From contig URXK01000006.1 in assembly GCA_900551755.1 (NCBI GenBank), positions 25,212 through 89,211 of the forward strand: a stretch of DNA of 64,000 nucleotides, given 5' to 3'. This DNA is from an uncultured Eubacterium sp. Lineage in GTDB: Bacteria; Bacillota; Clostridia; Lachnospirales; CAG-274. Positions 8,190-16,379 of this stretch are shown in pieces. The translations under genes and the position numbers were made by a program. The notes under the pieces are model-generated. The model was not told the DNA's origin and did not search any database. It worked only from the letters and a program-made list of their open reading frames with translations. Each line of letters starts with the position of its first letter. Position 1 is the first letter of the stretch.

Positions 8190-11100
8190 TTACTTATTCA
8201 AGTAATTATAGATTACAACAGCCATTTCAGCTCTTGTAATCATTGCTTGCGGCTTAATTTTGCCGTTATCGCCGACTACTGTACCATTATTTATAAGGTA
8301 AGCCACATAAGGCTTAGCCCACCAGCTTGTGTTTTTGCCGTCTGTGAAGTCAGCTAAGTTAGATGTGTCAACAGAATTGAAGTTGTAATCTTTACCTCCG
8401 AAAAGTTTTGCAATAATTACAAACATTTCTTCTCTTGTTATCGGCTGTTCTGGCTTAAATGTACCGTCACCATAGCCAACAAAAACGCCTGCTGAAGCAC
8501 AATCTGCAATAGCCTGTGCATAATAGCTGTCACTTGGAACATCATCAAATGTTATATTACCATCTTCAAGATTAAGCATTTTACTTAATACAACAGCAAA
8601 ATCGCCTCTCTTAGTTGACATATCAGGCTTGAATAACTCATCTGTAACACCGTTTACGATGTCCTGATTATGCAAGAACTCAATATAATCTTTTGCCCAA
8701 TGGTCAGCAACATCCTTAAATGGTGTCTTAGTAGTAGCTTCTGTTTCTTTTTCAACTACAGTTAAATTTTCACTAATTTTTTCAGTAGTAGTTTCAATAG
8801 TAGTTTCTGTTGTAGTTGATGTAACTCTATTGCTCATACCTGCACCACCATTTGAATGATGCTTTGTAGTTGTTTCTGTTTCAGCTTCTGTTGTAACTTC
8901 TGTTGTTGTTTCAGTAGTTGTTTCAGTAGTAATCTCTGTAGTAGTTACAGGTCTTACTACAATAGGAATTTCTATCTCAATTCCGCCAACAATTACAGTC
9001 ACACTGTAATTGTCACTAGTCAAAGGCTTATCATCAACAACTGTTATATCATCAGCCTTAACTGTTTCCTTAGAGCCATCGTTGTAGCTGATTTCAACTT
9101 CTGTACCAGACTTATCAAAGTTTTCGCCCTCGTCATATTCAGTCTTATCAGGCTGCTTAGTAACTTCAACACTTACTATTTCTTTCTTTGTGACAGAAAT
9201 AGGCACATTTATTTTTTCTGTTAAATCGTTATAAGCAAAGAAAACAACTCCGTACTTATCACCCACCTTAAGTGGAGTTTCGTCAACCTTTACATCAGAT
9301 GCCTTTATGTATTCCTTAGAGCCATCATTGTAGCTGATTTCAATTACAATGCCATCAGCTTCGAATATCTGACCCTCAACATAATCACGCTTTGTAGGTA
9401 AGCTAACAATTCTTACACCGCTTGCATTGCCATTGTTATCTTCTGTTGTTGTTTCAGTTGAGTCTTCACTTGAAGTTGTGATTTCTGTACTTACATCAGA
9501 GTTTGATGTAGTAGTTTCACTTACTTCAGCCCTTGTTGAAGTTTCTGCACTGTCAGAAGTAGTTGCTTCTGATGAATTTTCAGAAGTAGTATTCTCTGTT
9601 GAAACCTCTGTAGTCGGATATTTGTCATCATCAGAACCGCTTATTGCCTTTTTATAAACTGAAATAGGCTGCTCAGCATCGTTTCCGTCAAATGAGATAA
9701 CTACGCTTGTATCATCGGTAGTTAAAGGTCTTACCGGATAAGTATAGTCTGTGATTTCCTCAACAGTACCGTCCTTGTAAACGGCTTGAACTACCATACC
9801 TGTCGGATTAAATGACTGTCCCTCAACATAGTTTGTAGTGTTAGGTTCTTTAACAATAGAAATATGGTCTACTGTTGTGTGCTTGTAGTATGCTGTCAAT
9901 ATCCAAATAACGTCCATTTCATTAATTTTGCCATCATCGTTAGCATCGGCATTTAATTTGTAAATGGTATCAAGTGACCACATACCCATTGCAGCCTTTT
10001 CTACAAGCTCTGCATCGTATGCTGTGACTTCACCGTCACCGTCTACATCTGCGTTAGCAAGTGCGTCACCGCTAAGACTAACATTGCCCTTGATGTAGTT
10101 TTTAATTAATGTAACATCATCGCTTGTTAATGCTCCGTCACCGTCTACATCACCTGTATGCGTAGCCTTGTAGCCGTAATCGAAGAAACCACTTAACACT
10201 TTATTAAGTATGACTGCGTCTTCAGGGGTAACATAACCGTCACGATTTAAATCGCCGTTCTTTTCAGGCACTAATTTCAAAAGTTCATCACCGTCAACGG
10301 TAAGAATAATGTCAACATCAGCTGTATATCCCTTATACTCTACTGTTGCCTTAGTATCGCCCTTAGCGAACGGTTCTGTTGTATAAGTATAATCATCAAT
10401 AACAGCGGTAGAACCGTCATTGAAAGTCGCAACAACTTCCATACCGCTAGGGTCAAACTTTTCGCCCTCTGCATATGAAATCTTATTCGGCAACTTAGTA
10501 ATCGCAATGCCTGAAACAGCCTTTTCAACTACTGTAACAGGTACTGTTGTTTCTATACCATCCTTAGAAATAGTAACGCTTGTATCATCTGTACTTAAAG
10601 TATTCGGATTAACCTTATAATCAATGATTATTTCGGTTCTTCCGTCTTCATAAGTCACTTGCACAACCATACCTGTTGTGTCAAAGTCTTGTCCCTCGAC
10701 ATAAGCAGTCTTAGTAGGGTTCTTAATCACTTTAATACCTGTAATCTTACTTTCGTTTACTGTAACAGGTACGGTAGTGTAAACACCGTCATAAGTTACA
10801 TAAACCTTGTCAGTACCTGCTGTTAAGCCGTTTTCATCAACAACATAATCTGTAATAGTAGATGTAGAACCGTCATTATATGTTGCTGTGATAACCATAC
10901 CTGTGTTGTCGAATTTCTCACCTGAAAGGTAAGTTGTCTTTGTCGGCTGTGTTGTAACCTCAAGACTTGTAACAGCCTTTTCAACAACATCAACAGTTAT
11001 TGTATCGCTGAAACCGTCTTTTGATATAACAATATCATCTTTTCCTATGAAACCTGTGTCGCCTGTTTCTTGACCCGTTGCATATCTCAATATCCAGTTT

Positions 11101-13742
11101 GCATCAAGAAGATTAATACCAGCTAAGCCGTCACAGTCGGCAGCAACAAGGTCAAAATTGCCGTTTACAGTTTGACCGCTTATATACTGCAAAACAAGGG
11201 CAGCGTCTACCTTATCGACAACACCGTCACCGTTCACATCGCCACGCACCGAATTAGTGCCTGTGATTATTTCAGGCTGATAAGTGTAATCAAAAATTTC
11301 AGCAGTAGTGCCGTCATTATACTTGGCTGTAACTATCATACCGCTTATATCAAACGGCTGACCTACAACATAGCTCATCTTGTTAGGATTTTTAATAACT
11401 TCAATACCTGTAATTGCTTTAGCAACAACAGTGATAGGTACTGTTGCTGTCAAATCGCCTGCTGTTACGGTTATTTCGGTATCAGAAGTTGTCAACGCAT
11501 TTGTATTGTAGCTGTAAGTTGTGCTTGGCAAGTCTGCCTTGCTGCCGTCTGCATATGTTGCAGTCACTACCATACCATTCGCATTAAACTTCTGACCCTC
11601 CACATAGTTTGTAGTGTCAGGACTTTGTGTAATTTCGATTGACTTAATCCCATTCTCCGCAACGCTTACAGGAACTGTTGCGTAGAAGTCATTGTATGTT
11701 ACATATACAGTTGTTGTGCCGACAGCTAATTCGGTTTCATCAACATCATAATCATTGATAGTCTTTTCTGAACCGTCATTGTAAACAGCTTTAACAACCA
11801 TACCACTCTTATCGAATTTCTGACCCTCGATATAGCTTGTCTTTGTAGGCTGTGTAGCCACCTTAATACCTGTCATAGTAACTTTTTTAGCCACTGTAAC
11901 TGGTACAGATGTATACAATCCGCCATATGTCACATATACCTTAGTTGTGCCTACTGACAATGTGTTGGTTTCAACTGTGTAATCAGTGATAGTAGATGTA
12001 GAACCGTCATTATATGTTGCGGTCACTACCATACCACTCTTGTTGAAACTATCTCCGTCAGTATAGCTTGTCTTTGTTGGCTGTGTTGTTACAGCAATGC
12101 TTGTTACAGCCTTTTCGGTTACAGTAATAGGAATTGTGGCACTCTTACCGTTCTTTGTTACTGTAATTTTAGTAGTATCTGCCGCAACAATGCTAGGAGT
12201 AGAGGTGTAATCTGCAATAACAGCGGTAGAACCGTCATTGTAGGTTGCCTGCACCTTAGCACCTGTTAAATCAACGCTTTCGCCAACATAGTAACTAATC
12301 TTGTTAGGCTGATTAATTACAGCAAGTGAATTAATCTGCTTGCTTACAACAGTTACTGGAACATCAACACTGCCGTCACCGTAAGTGACAGTAACTTTTG
12401 TATCATCTGTTGTTAAAGCACTGCCAGCAAAATAATTAATATTCAAATATTTGTTATTAATTACTTCTGTTGTATCATCGTTATAGGTTACTTTGAACTC
12501 TGCACCATCAAGGTTTAAAGTTTCACCTTCTACATAATCACTCTTGTCAGGTGATTTTGTCATTTCTATTTTTTTCACAGCCTTTTTAGTTACAGAAATA
12601 GGCACAGATGTATAGCATTCCTGATTATTTTTCAATGTAGCATACACTTTAACTGCAGTAGTATCTGTTGTTAATGTAGTATCATCATAAGTATAATCTG
12701 TTACTTCAAATTCGTTATCTCTGTCAGAGCAATTCATAACAACTTTCATACCACTCGGGTTAAATGACTGTCCCTCGACATATGTTGTCTTATCAGGCTG
12801 TACTGCAATCTTAATACCTGTTGGATTATAAATTTTTATATTAGCGATGTTATTTGAACTATCTGATGCAAATACAGGAACATAGTGCAGACCATATCCA
12901 AAACCTTCATCTATGTAATTAGCTCCTGATTCCATCTTAGCATATAAATCAGTGTTTCCTACACCGCTTTTATTATTACGCCAGTACAAATCACCATCTG
13001 TTTTAGTTTTGCTGTCGTAAAAATCACCAGATGTTTCTTTATCAGCTATCGCAGTAAAATAATTCTTTTCTTTATCTCTTAAAAAGTATATTTCATCTGA
13101 ATCGTAAAAGTCCCAAAAAAATTTGTAATTTGAATAAGTGTCTGCAAATTTATAACCGTTTTGATAATTTTTTAAATAGTAACTAGGCGTACCTTTTTCC
13201 AATAAAGTTATTCTTTTAGGCTTCTGTGGTACAAGGTTTGTACACCAATAAATATTATAAGCATCATCTTTTGATGTTGGAGATGCCACAAAAGGAATAT
13301 AGTAAAGATTACTGTCATAATAGACAACTATAAAATCAGCAAATGTCTTATATATAGAACTAGTTTCATTAGCTTTTTTAATTAGTCCTGCACCATCAAG
13401 ACGGTGTTCATCATTTGTTAAACCCATTGGAGCAAAAGAAAAATTAGGGTTATTGTCTACACTGCCGTCACCGTTATAAAATGTTACTATATTCTTAATG
13501 TCATCAGCTGTAATATCCCTTGTATTAGACCAGATAGCCTTATAGCCCTTGTCTAATCTCAAATGTGATGTATCATCAGGGATAGATAAGTATGATGCCT
13601 TTAAAACAGAATCTAAATCTTTACCTACTATTTTTCCAAGATTTACATCAAAATTTGAATCTGCATATACATTGATACAACTTAAACTCGATACAGTCAT
13701 TATTGCTGCAAGTATGGTTGCCAATGTTCTTTTCAATTTCAT
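8190..13742 (-). CDS. Giant SLH-anchored surface protein with Ig-like repeats and dockerin-like modules
   Basis: 1850 residues, starting at an ATG behind AAGGGGGAT. In order: a signal peptide (about 1-28); an unassigned region to about 305; 13 Ig-like (Big_3-type) repeats, each beginning near a Y-x-x-G-x-x-F/L motif, between about 305 and 1596; a dockerin-like pair near 830-895 with GDVNGDGVVDKVDAALVLQY; a cluster of dockerin-like calcium repeats near 1160-1287; a Ser/Thr-rich spacer near 1367-1440; a Thr-rich spacer near 1597-1667; and three SLH domains (about 1675-1850) that would attach it non-covalently to the cell wall. The first dockerin interrupts an Ig-like repeat. The cohesin-like gene is 14 bp upstream in the same operon. 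Likely an adhesin or scaffold acting outside the cell, perhaps in mating contact; the function is inferred. Confidence 0.9.
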   Translation of the reverse strand: MKLKRTLATILAAIMTVSSLSCINVYADSNFDVNLGKIVGKDLDSVLKASYLSIPDDTSHLRLDKGYKAIWSNTRDITADDIKNIVTFYNGDGSVDNNPNFSFAPMGLTNDEHRLDGAGLIKKANETSSIYKTFADFIVVYYDSNLYYIPFVASPTSKDDAYNIYWCTNLVPQKPKRITLLEKGTPSYYLKNYQNGYKFADTYSNYKFFWDFYDSDEIYFLRDKEKNYFTAIADKETSGDFYDSKTKTDGDLYWRNNKSGVGNTDLYAKMESGANYIDEGFGYGLHYVPVFASDSSNNIANIKIYNPTGIKIAVQPDKTTYVEGQSFNPSGMKVVMNCSDRDNEFEVTDYTYDDTTLTTDTTAVKVYATLKNNQECYTSVPISVTKKAVKKIEMTKSPDKSDYVEGETLNLDGAEFKVTYNDDTTEVINNKYLNINYFAGSALTTDDTKVTVTYGDGSVDVPVTVVSKQINSLAVINQPNKISYYVGESVDLTGAKVQATYNDGSTAVIADYTSTPSIVAADTTKITVTKNGKSATIPITVTEKAVTSIAVTTQPTKTSYTDGDSFNKSGMVVTATYNDGSTSTITDYTVETNTLSVGTTKVYVTYGGLYTSVPVTVAKKVTMTGIKVATQPTKTSYIEGQKFDKSGMVVKAVYNDGSEKTINDYDVDETELAVGTTTVYVTYNDFYATVPVSVAENGIKSIEITQSPDTTNYVEGQKFNANGMVVTATYADGSKADLPSTTYSYNTNALTTSDTEITVTAGDLTATVPITVVAKAITGIEVIKNPNKMSYVVGQPFDISGMIVTAKYNDGTTAEIFDYTYQPEIITGTNSVRGDVNGDGVVDKVDAALVLQYISGQTVNGNFDLVAADCDGLAGINLLDANWILRYATGQETGDTGFIGKDDIVISKDGFSDTITVDVVEKAVTSLEVTTQPTKTTYLSGEKFDNTGMVITATYNDGSTSTITDYVVDENGLTAGTDKVYVTYDGVYTTVPVTVNESKITGIKVIKNPTKTAYVEGQDFDTTGMVVQVTYEDGRTEIIIDYKVNPNTLSTDDTSVTISKDGIETTVPVTVVEKAVSGIAITKLPNKISYAEGEKFDPSGMEVVATFNDGSTAVIDDYTYTTEPFAKGDTKATVEYKGYTADVDIILTVDGDELLKLVPEKNGDLNRDGYVTPEDAVILNKVLSGFFDYGYKATHTGDVDGDGALTSDDVTLIKNYIKGNVSLSGDALANADVDGDGEVTAYDAELVEKAAMGMWSLDTIYKLNADANDDGKINEMDVIWILTAYYKHTTVDHISIVKEPNTTNYVEGQSFNPTGMVVQAVYKDGTVEEITDYTYPVRPLTTDDTSVVISFDGNDAEQPISVYKKAISGSDDDKYPTTEVSTENTTSENSSEATTSDSAETSTRAEVSETTTSNSDVSTEITTSSEDSTETTTEDNNGNASGVRIVSLPTKRDYVEGQIFEADGIVIEISYNDGSKEYIKASDVKVDETPLKVGDKYGVVFFAYNDLTEKINVPISVTKKEIVSVEVTKQPDKTEYDEGENFDKSGTEVEISYNDGSKETVKADDITVVDDKPLTSDNYSVTVIVGGIEIEIPIVVRPVTTTEITTETTTETTTEVTTEAETETTTKHHSNGGAGMSNRVTSTTTETTIETTTEKISENLTVVEKETEATTKTPFKDVADHWAKDYIEFLHNQDIVNGVTDELFKPDMSTKRGDFAVVLSKMLNLEDGNITFDDVPSDSYYAQAIADCASAGVFVGYGDGTFKPEQPITREEMFVIIAKLFGGKDYNFNSVDTSNLADFTDGKNTSWWAKPYVAYLINNGTVVGDNGKIKPQAMITRAEMAVVIYNYLNK

Positions 13743-13755
13743 CTCAAAATCCCCC

Positions 13756-14355
13756 TTACTCTAACTTTTCAGTTGCAGCAAGACTTTCTGCCTGCTGTGT
13801 ATCTTCATCAGTTGTTACTGCTGAATCTGACACTGTTTCATCATCAACAGCAAACTCTACGCTCTCGCCGCTTTCCACTGTATCAGCAATTACTCCACTA
13901 ATGTCAAATTTATCACTGCTTGTTATTTCATCGTTTGCCATCACATCAGGATAGCGTGCAATCTGGAATAACTTTGAAGACACTGTAGTTTCTGTTGCTG
14001 TTGTATTTTCATTTACATTGAAAACAACATTTGCAACAATAACGCTGATTTCTTTTAAATCAGCAGCAGACTTATCTGCCCAGCCTATAACAATTCTACC
14101 ATCCTCTACTAAGTCGGCATTTAAAAATCCTGCTGATAAATTAGATTTTGCATAACACTCATCTCCTAAAATATCATTAGCAATAAGAACTGGAGTTAAT
14201 TCTTCAGGGTTGTATGTTACTTCCGCAACATACCCTGTTATTGTGTTTAAATCTGCCTTAATAGGCACTGTAATCTCTGTTGCCATAGCATTTGTGCTTA
14301 ATCCAATTACACCAATTGCACTTCCAAGCAGTGTAACAATTTTTTTAAGTTTCAT
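13756..14355 (-). CDS. Secreted cohesin-like protein
   Basis: 199 residues with a signal peptide (residues 1-25, cut after NAMA). Residues about 27-140 read like a cohesin fold: an initial beta strand EITVPIKADL, a GYVAEVTYNPEELTPV segment typical of cohesins, then a Gly-rich middle and further beta strands ending near NEITSSDKF. Residues 150-199 form an acidic, Ser/Thr-rich tail with no membrane anchor or SLH domain. Cohesins bind dockerins, and the next gene, 14 bp downstream, encodes a protein with several dockerin-like modules, so a cohesin-dockerin pair in one operon is likely. TAGGAGGAAGC precedes the ATG. The family call is by eye and needs a profile search. Confidence 0.62.
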   Translation of the reverse strand: MKLKKIVTLLGSAIGVIGLSTNAMATEITVPIKADLNTITGYVAEVTYNPEELTPVLIANDILGDECYAKSNLSAGFLNADLVEDGRIVIGWADKSAADLKEISVIVANVVFNVNENTTATETTVSSKLFQIARYPDVMANDEITSSDKFDISGVIADTVESGESVEFAVDDETVSDSAVTTDEDTQQAESLAATEKLE

Positions 14356-14383
14356 AAGCTTCCTCCTATTTTTTTATTTTTAT

Positions 14384-14408
14384 ATAAAAAAGAACCCTAT
14401 ATGGGTTC
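14384..14408 (-). terminator. Terminator or attenuator in the leader of the cohesin gene
   Basis: GAACCC (14408-14403 on the minus strand) pairs with GGGTTC around ATATA and is followed by six T's. It ends only about 30 bp before the cohesin ATG, which leaves no room for a promoter between. It therefore either ends the small upstream genes or acts as an attenuator in the adhesin operon leader. Confidence 0.65.
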
Positions 14409-14436
14409 AAAATTAACATTGTAATTATATATTTCA

Positions 14437-14459
14437 CTTTTAGACAACTTGTCCGTAAG
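14437..14459. repeat. Element palindrome copy 2
   Basis: Core GACAACTTGTC with conserved CTTT and CCGTAAG flanks; about 80 bp upstream of the cohesin start and ahead of the 14384-14408 hairpin. Confidence 0.75.
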
Positions 14460-14520
14460 TTACAAATTAGGGAGGAACTCCAGATAAAATCCAAGTCCTA
14501 TACATTTACATTTTCCTTTC

Positions 14521-14610
14521 TTAATCTCGTGACTTTGTTGCTGCAATAATTGATGCCATCGCAAAGCCAAATAAGCCACCTAAGCAAAAACCAGAAATAA
14601 ACATTAACAT
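14521..14610 (-). CDS. DUF3789-like 29-residue membrane peptide
   Basis: A short frame of 29 residues: hydrophobic, with the Gly-rich stretch FCLGGLFGFAMASIIAA and a charged TKSRD end. This matches the small DUF3789 proteins that recur in Firmicutes conjugative elements. AAGGAG lies 8 bases ahead of the ATG, and the start overlaps the end of the upstream 78-residue gene by 7 bp, arguing for real, coupled translation. The function is unknown; one membrane segment with a short basic tail. Confidence 0.7.
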   Translation of the reverse strand: MLMFISGFCLGGLFGFAMASIIAATKSRD

Positions 14611-14840
14611 TTTAAATCACTCCTTGCCATTTCCTCAGAAATCTTAAGCTTTGCAATATTTATATTGTCCGTAGCTAAGTCAACTGACTTAGGGCAAAAA
14701 TCAAAATTGCACACATTTGCAAATACCCAATTTCCTGTTTTATCGCTTCTAAACAAAGTTCCTAAATGTTCTTTTATATTATTAACAAATATAAATAGTG
14801 TTACAACATCACATTCTTTTCTTTCCCATATTGCTTCCAT
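14604..14840 (-). CDS. Small hypothetical element protein
   Basis: 78 residues with no recognised domain; includes CNFDFCPKSVDLA in the middle and a charged C-terminus. AAAGGAG lies about 12 bases ahead of the ATG. It is followed by, and overlaps, the DUF3789-like peptide gene. Upstream is the structured, gene-free stretch, whose last hairpin ends about 40 bp before this start. I do not recognise the family. Confidence 0.6.
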   Translation of the reverse strand: MEAIWERKECDVVTLFIFVNNIKEHLGTLFRSDKTGNWVFANVCNFDFCPKSVDLATDNINIAKLKISEEMARSDLKC

Positions 14841-15667
14841 ATAAAAATAAAAACTCCTTTCAAATAAAAATAAAAAATAAAGAGCTGTCGGGAATCGAAC
14901 CCAAAAACACCTGTCAGCTCTAAAGGAGAGGGACTTCTCAGTCCCTCAGGACGGTCAATGACCGTTTAGATATATTAATAAAAAAGCAGCTTTAAAAAAT
15001 ATAAGCAGCGGTACAAACGCTTATACTTTTTCATCATATAGCTTCTTACAACTATCAAAGCTAATAAATAAATGATTGACTTCTTACAACAACAATCAAA
15101 GTCAAACAAGATAGTACACTTTTAATTCTTATCTACAATCGAATTTAAGAGTGTTTCTTAGTAATTAATGTTTAAATGTTAATTGAGGTAATAATATAAA
15201 TAGAATTTCATTTTTAAAAATTTAGCAGAAAAAAGCTCGAAAAAAACTGCGAAAGGAGGTTACCTCCATTTCATTATTCATAGATTTAAAATTTTTATAA
15301 GCCTTTATTTTTAATTTAAGATACTTTTCTTCAACTATATATAATAGCTTGTTATACATCTACTAAGGTGGTACACCAAAGTATTTCATATTTTAATCAT
15401 TCCTTTCCTTATTTTTGTATATGTATGTCTTGATTTATAATAATTAAATGCTGTATTCCTTTGTAGCAGCAGAGGTATGCACCCCTCTGCTGACAAAACA
15501 AAAAGAAGGAATTAAATTGAAAGAACGGTTCGTTGTTTGAATATATAAAGTCCCAATTTTTTAATTTAAAAATATATTCAAACAATAGTCCCTTCACTAA
15601 TAGCGACTTTTTTGCCAAAAACAAAGCAAAATGGGAACCAAACAGCTTTGTTTTCCGCAAGAAATTA
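14841..15667. other. Gene-free, hairpin-rich region (candidate oriT, structured RNA or replication region)
   Basis: No credible coding frame. The stretch holds a run of inverted repeats: 14881-14921 (tRNA-like, listed separately); 14926-14947 with GAGGGAC/GTCCCTC; 14951-14965 with ACGGTC/GACCGT; about 15000-15027 with TATAAGC/GCTTATA; two look-alike units near 15049-15107, each with CTTCTTACAAC and ATCAAAG between short complementary arms; 15256-15268 with GGAGGT/ACCTCC; 15464-15491 with CAGCAGAGG/CCTCTGCTG; and about 15528-15585 with TTGTTTGAATATAT against ATATATTCAAACAA. It lies between the replication genes and the adhesin operon. Nothing in the sequence alone decides between origin of transfer, regulatory RNA leader and other roles. 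Confidence 0.6.
14881..14921 (-). other. tRNA-like mini-hairpin: acceptor-like stem plus T-arm
   Basis: On the minus strand AGAGCTG pairs perfectly (7 bp) with CAGCTCT. Directly inside the 3' strand is a 5-bp stem with the loop TTCGATT (GGGTTCGATTCCC), the standard tRNA T-arm; a 10-base connector replaces the D and anticodon arms. T-rich sequence follows, so it could also terminate transcription. Confidence 0.6.
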
Positions 15668-16123
15668 TTAAGATTGCATTTCTAACGCTTTTATCTTCAA
15701 ATTAATAACATTTATCTTATTGGATACATACTTTCTGCTTACATTTAAAAGTTCCGCTATGGCATTTAATGTATATCTGTAACAATTGTAGTATTCATAA
15801 ATAACAACTTCATCTTCGCTTAAAACATCTTTATAGTCAGATAATACAATAGATATAATGCCGTCAATGTCGGTATCCAGTTTTTTAAGTCTGTTTCGCA
15901 CTGCTTGAGTTGAGCAATGCAAATGATTAGATATTTTTTCTGTACCCAAGCAATCAACATAAGCCAACTTAATAAGCCTTTTTTCATCATCTGACAAAAA
16001 AGAAAATATTTTCTTTTGCAAGGCAAACAACGCTCTCTTGGTAATGTCGCTGTTGCCTATGTCTTTGTTGTGAGCCACTTTATATCCCACTATATCTTTG
16101 TTTAAATCGGTTATATGTATCAC
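15668..16123 (-). CDS. Sigma-like / HTH DNA-binding protein of the element
   Basis: 151 residues from a GTG at 16123 behind AAGGAG. Two helix-turn-helix-like segments are visible: about residues 56-80 (LGTEKISNHLHCSTQAVRNR) and about 112-135 (LNAIAELLNVSRKYVSNKIN). The preceding helices resemble sigma region 3/4 spacing, so a sigma-70-region-4-like regulator is the best guess. It lies downstream of ssb and repA with a 67-residue gene between, suggesting co-transcription. What it controls is not shown; the transfer genes or the structured region just downstream are candidates. Confidence 0.65.
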   Translation of the reverse strand: MIHITDLNKDIVGYKVAHNKDIGNSDITKRALFALQKKIFSFLSDDEKRLIKLAYVDCLGTEKISNHLHCSTQAVRNRLKKLDTDIDGIISIVLSDYKDVLSEDEVVIYEYYNCYRYTLNAIAELLNVSRKYVSNKINVINLKIKALEMQS

Positions 16124-16135
16124 AATATCAACTCC

Positions 16136-16339
16136 TTAAAACTTATACTTACGCTTAACTCTGCCCAATCGGATATTAACTGTTTCTTCAGCAGCTTTAT
16201 ATGAATTATAAGAGCCTATCAAATGTCCCTCTTTTGAATAATTATTAAAAAGATATAATTCAAAACATCTATCCGACTTTTCTACAATACTAAAGCATTT
16301 AATATTTTCAACATAAATATTTTCAACACACCTTTTCAT
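16136..16339 (-). CDS. Small basic hypothetical protein
   Basis: 67 residues, no recognised domain; basic C-terminus (GRVKRKYKF), predicted mixed alpha/beta. A GAGGTG ribosome site precedes the ATG, and palindrome copy 3 lies immediately before that site. Sits between repA (40 bp upstream) and the HTH gene (12 bp downstream). Confidence 0.55.
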   Translation of the reverse strand: MKRCVENIYVENIKCFSIVEKSDRCFELYLFNNYSKEGHLIGSYNSYKAAEETVNIRLGRVKRKYKF

Positions 16340-16351
16340 ATGTTCACCTCA

Positions 16352-16374
16352 CTTTGCGACAACTTGTCCGAAAG
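16352..16374. repeat. Element palindrome copy 3
   Basis: GCGACAACTTGTCCG with CTTT and AAAG flanks, lying wholly in the 40-bp gap between the repA stop and the ribosome site of the next gene, 13 bp from its ATG. Confidence 0.8.
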
Positions 16375-16379
16375 CAAAT

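Noticed and set aside
9427-9657. Plus-strand frame rich in Val/Ser opposite the giant surface protein
   Set aside because: Mirror of the Ser/Thr-rich spacer; low complexity and no start signals.
14881-14921. Complete tRNA gene on the minus strand
   Set aside because: Only acceptor-like and T-arm pairings exist; there is no D-arm, anticodon arm or room for them.
15409-15660. 83-codon minus-strand frame in the hairpin-rich region
   Set aside because: Starts at TTG without a ribosome site, and its sequence is explained by overlapping inverted repeats; codon content does not look like its neighbours.
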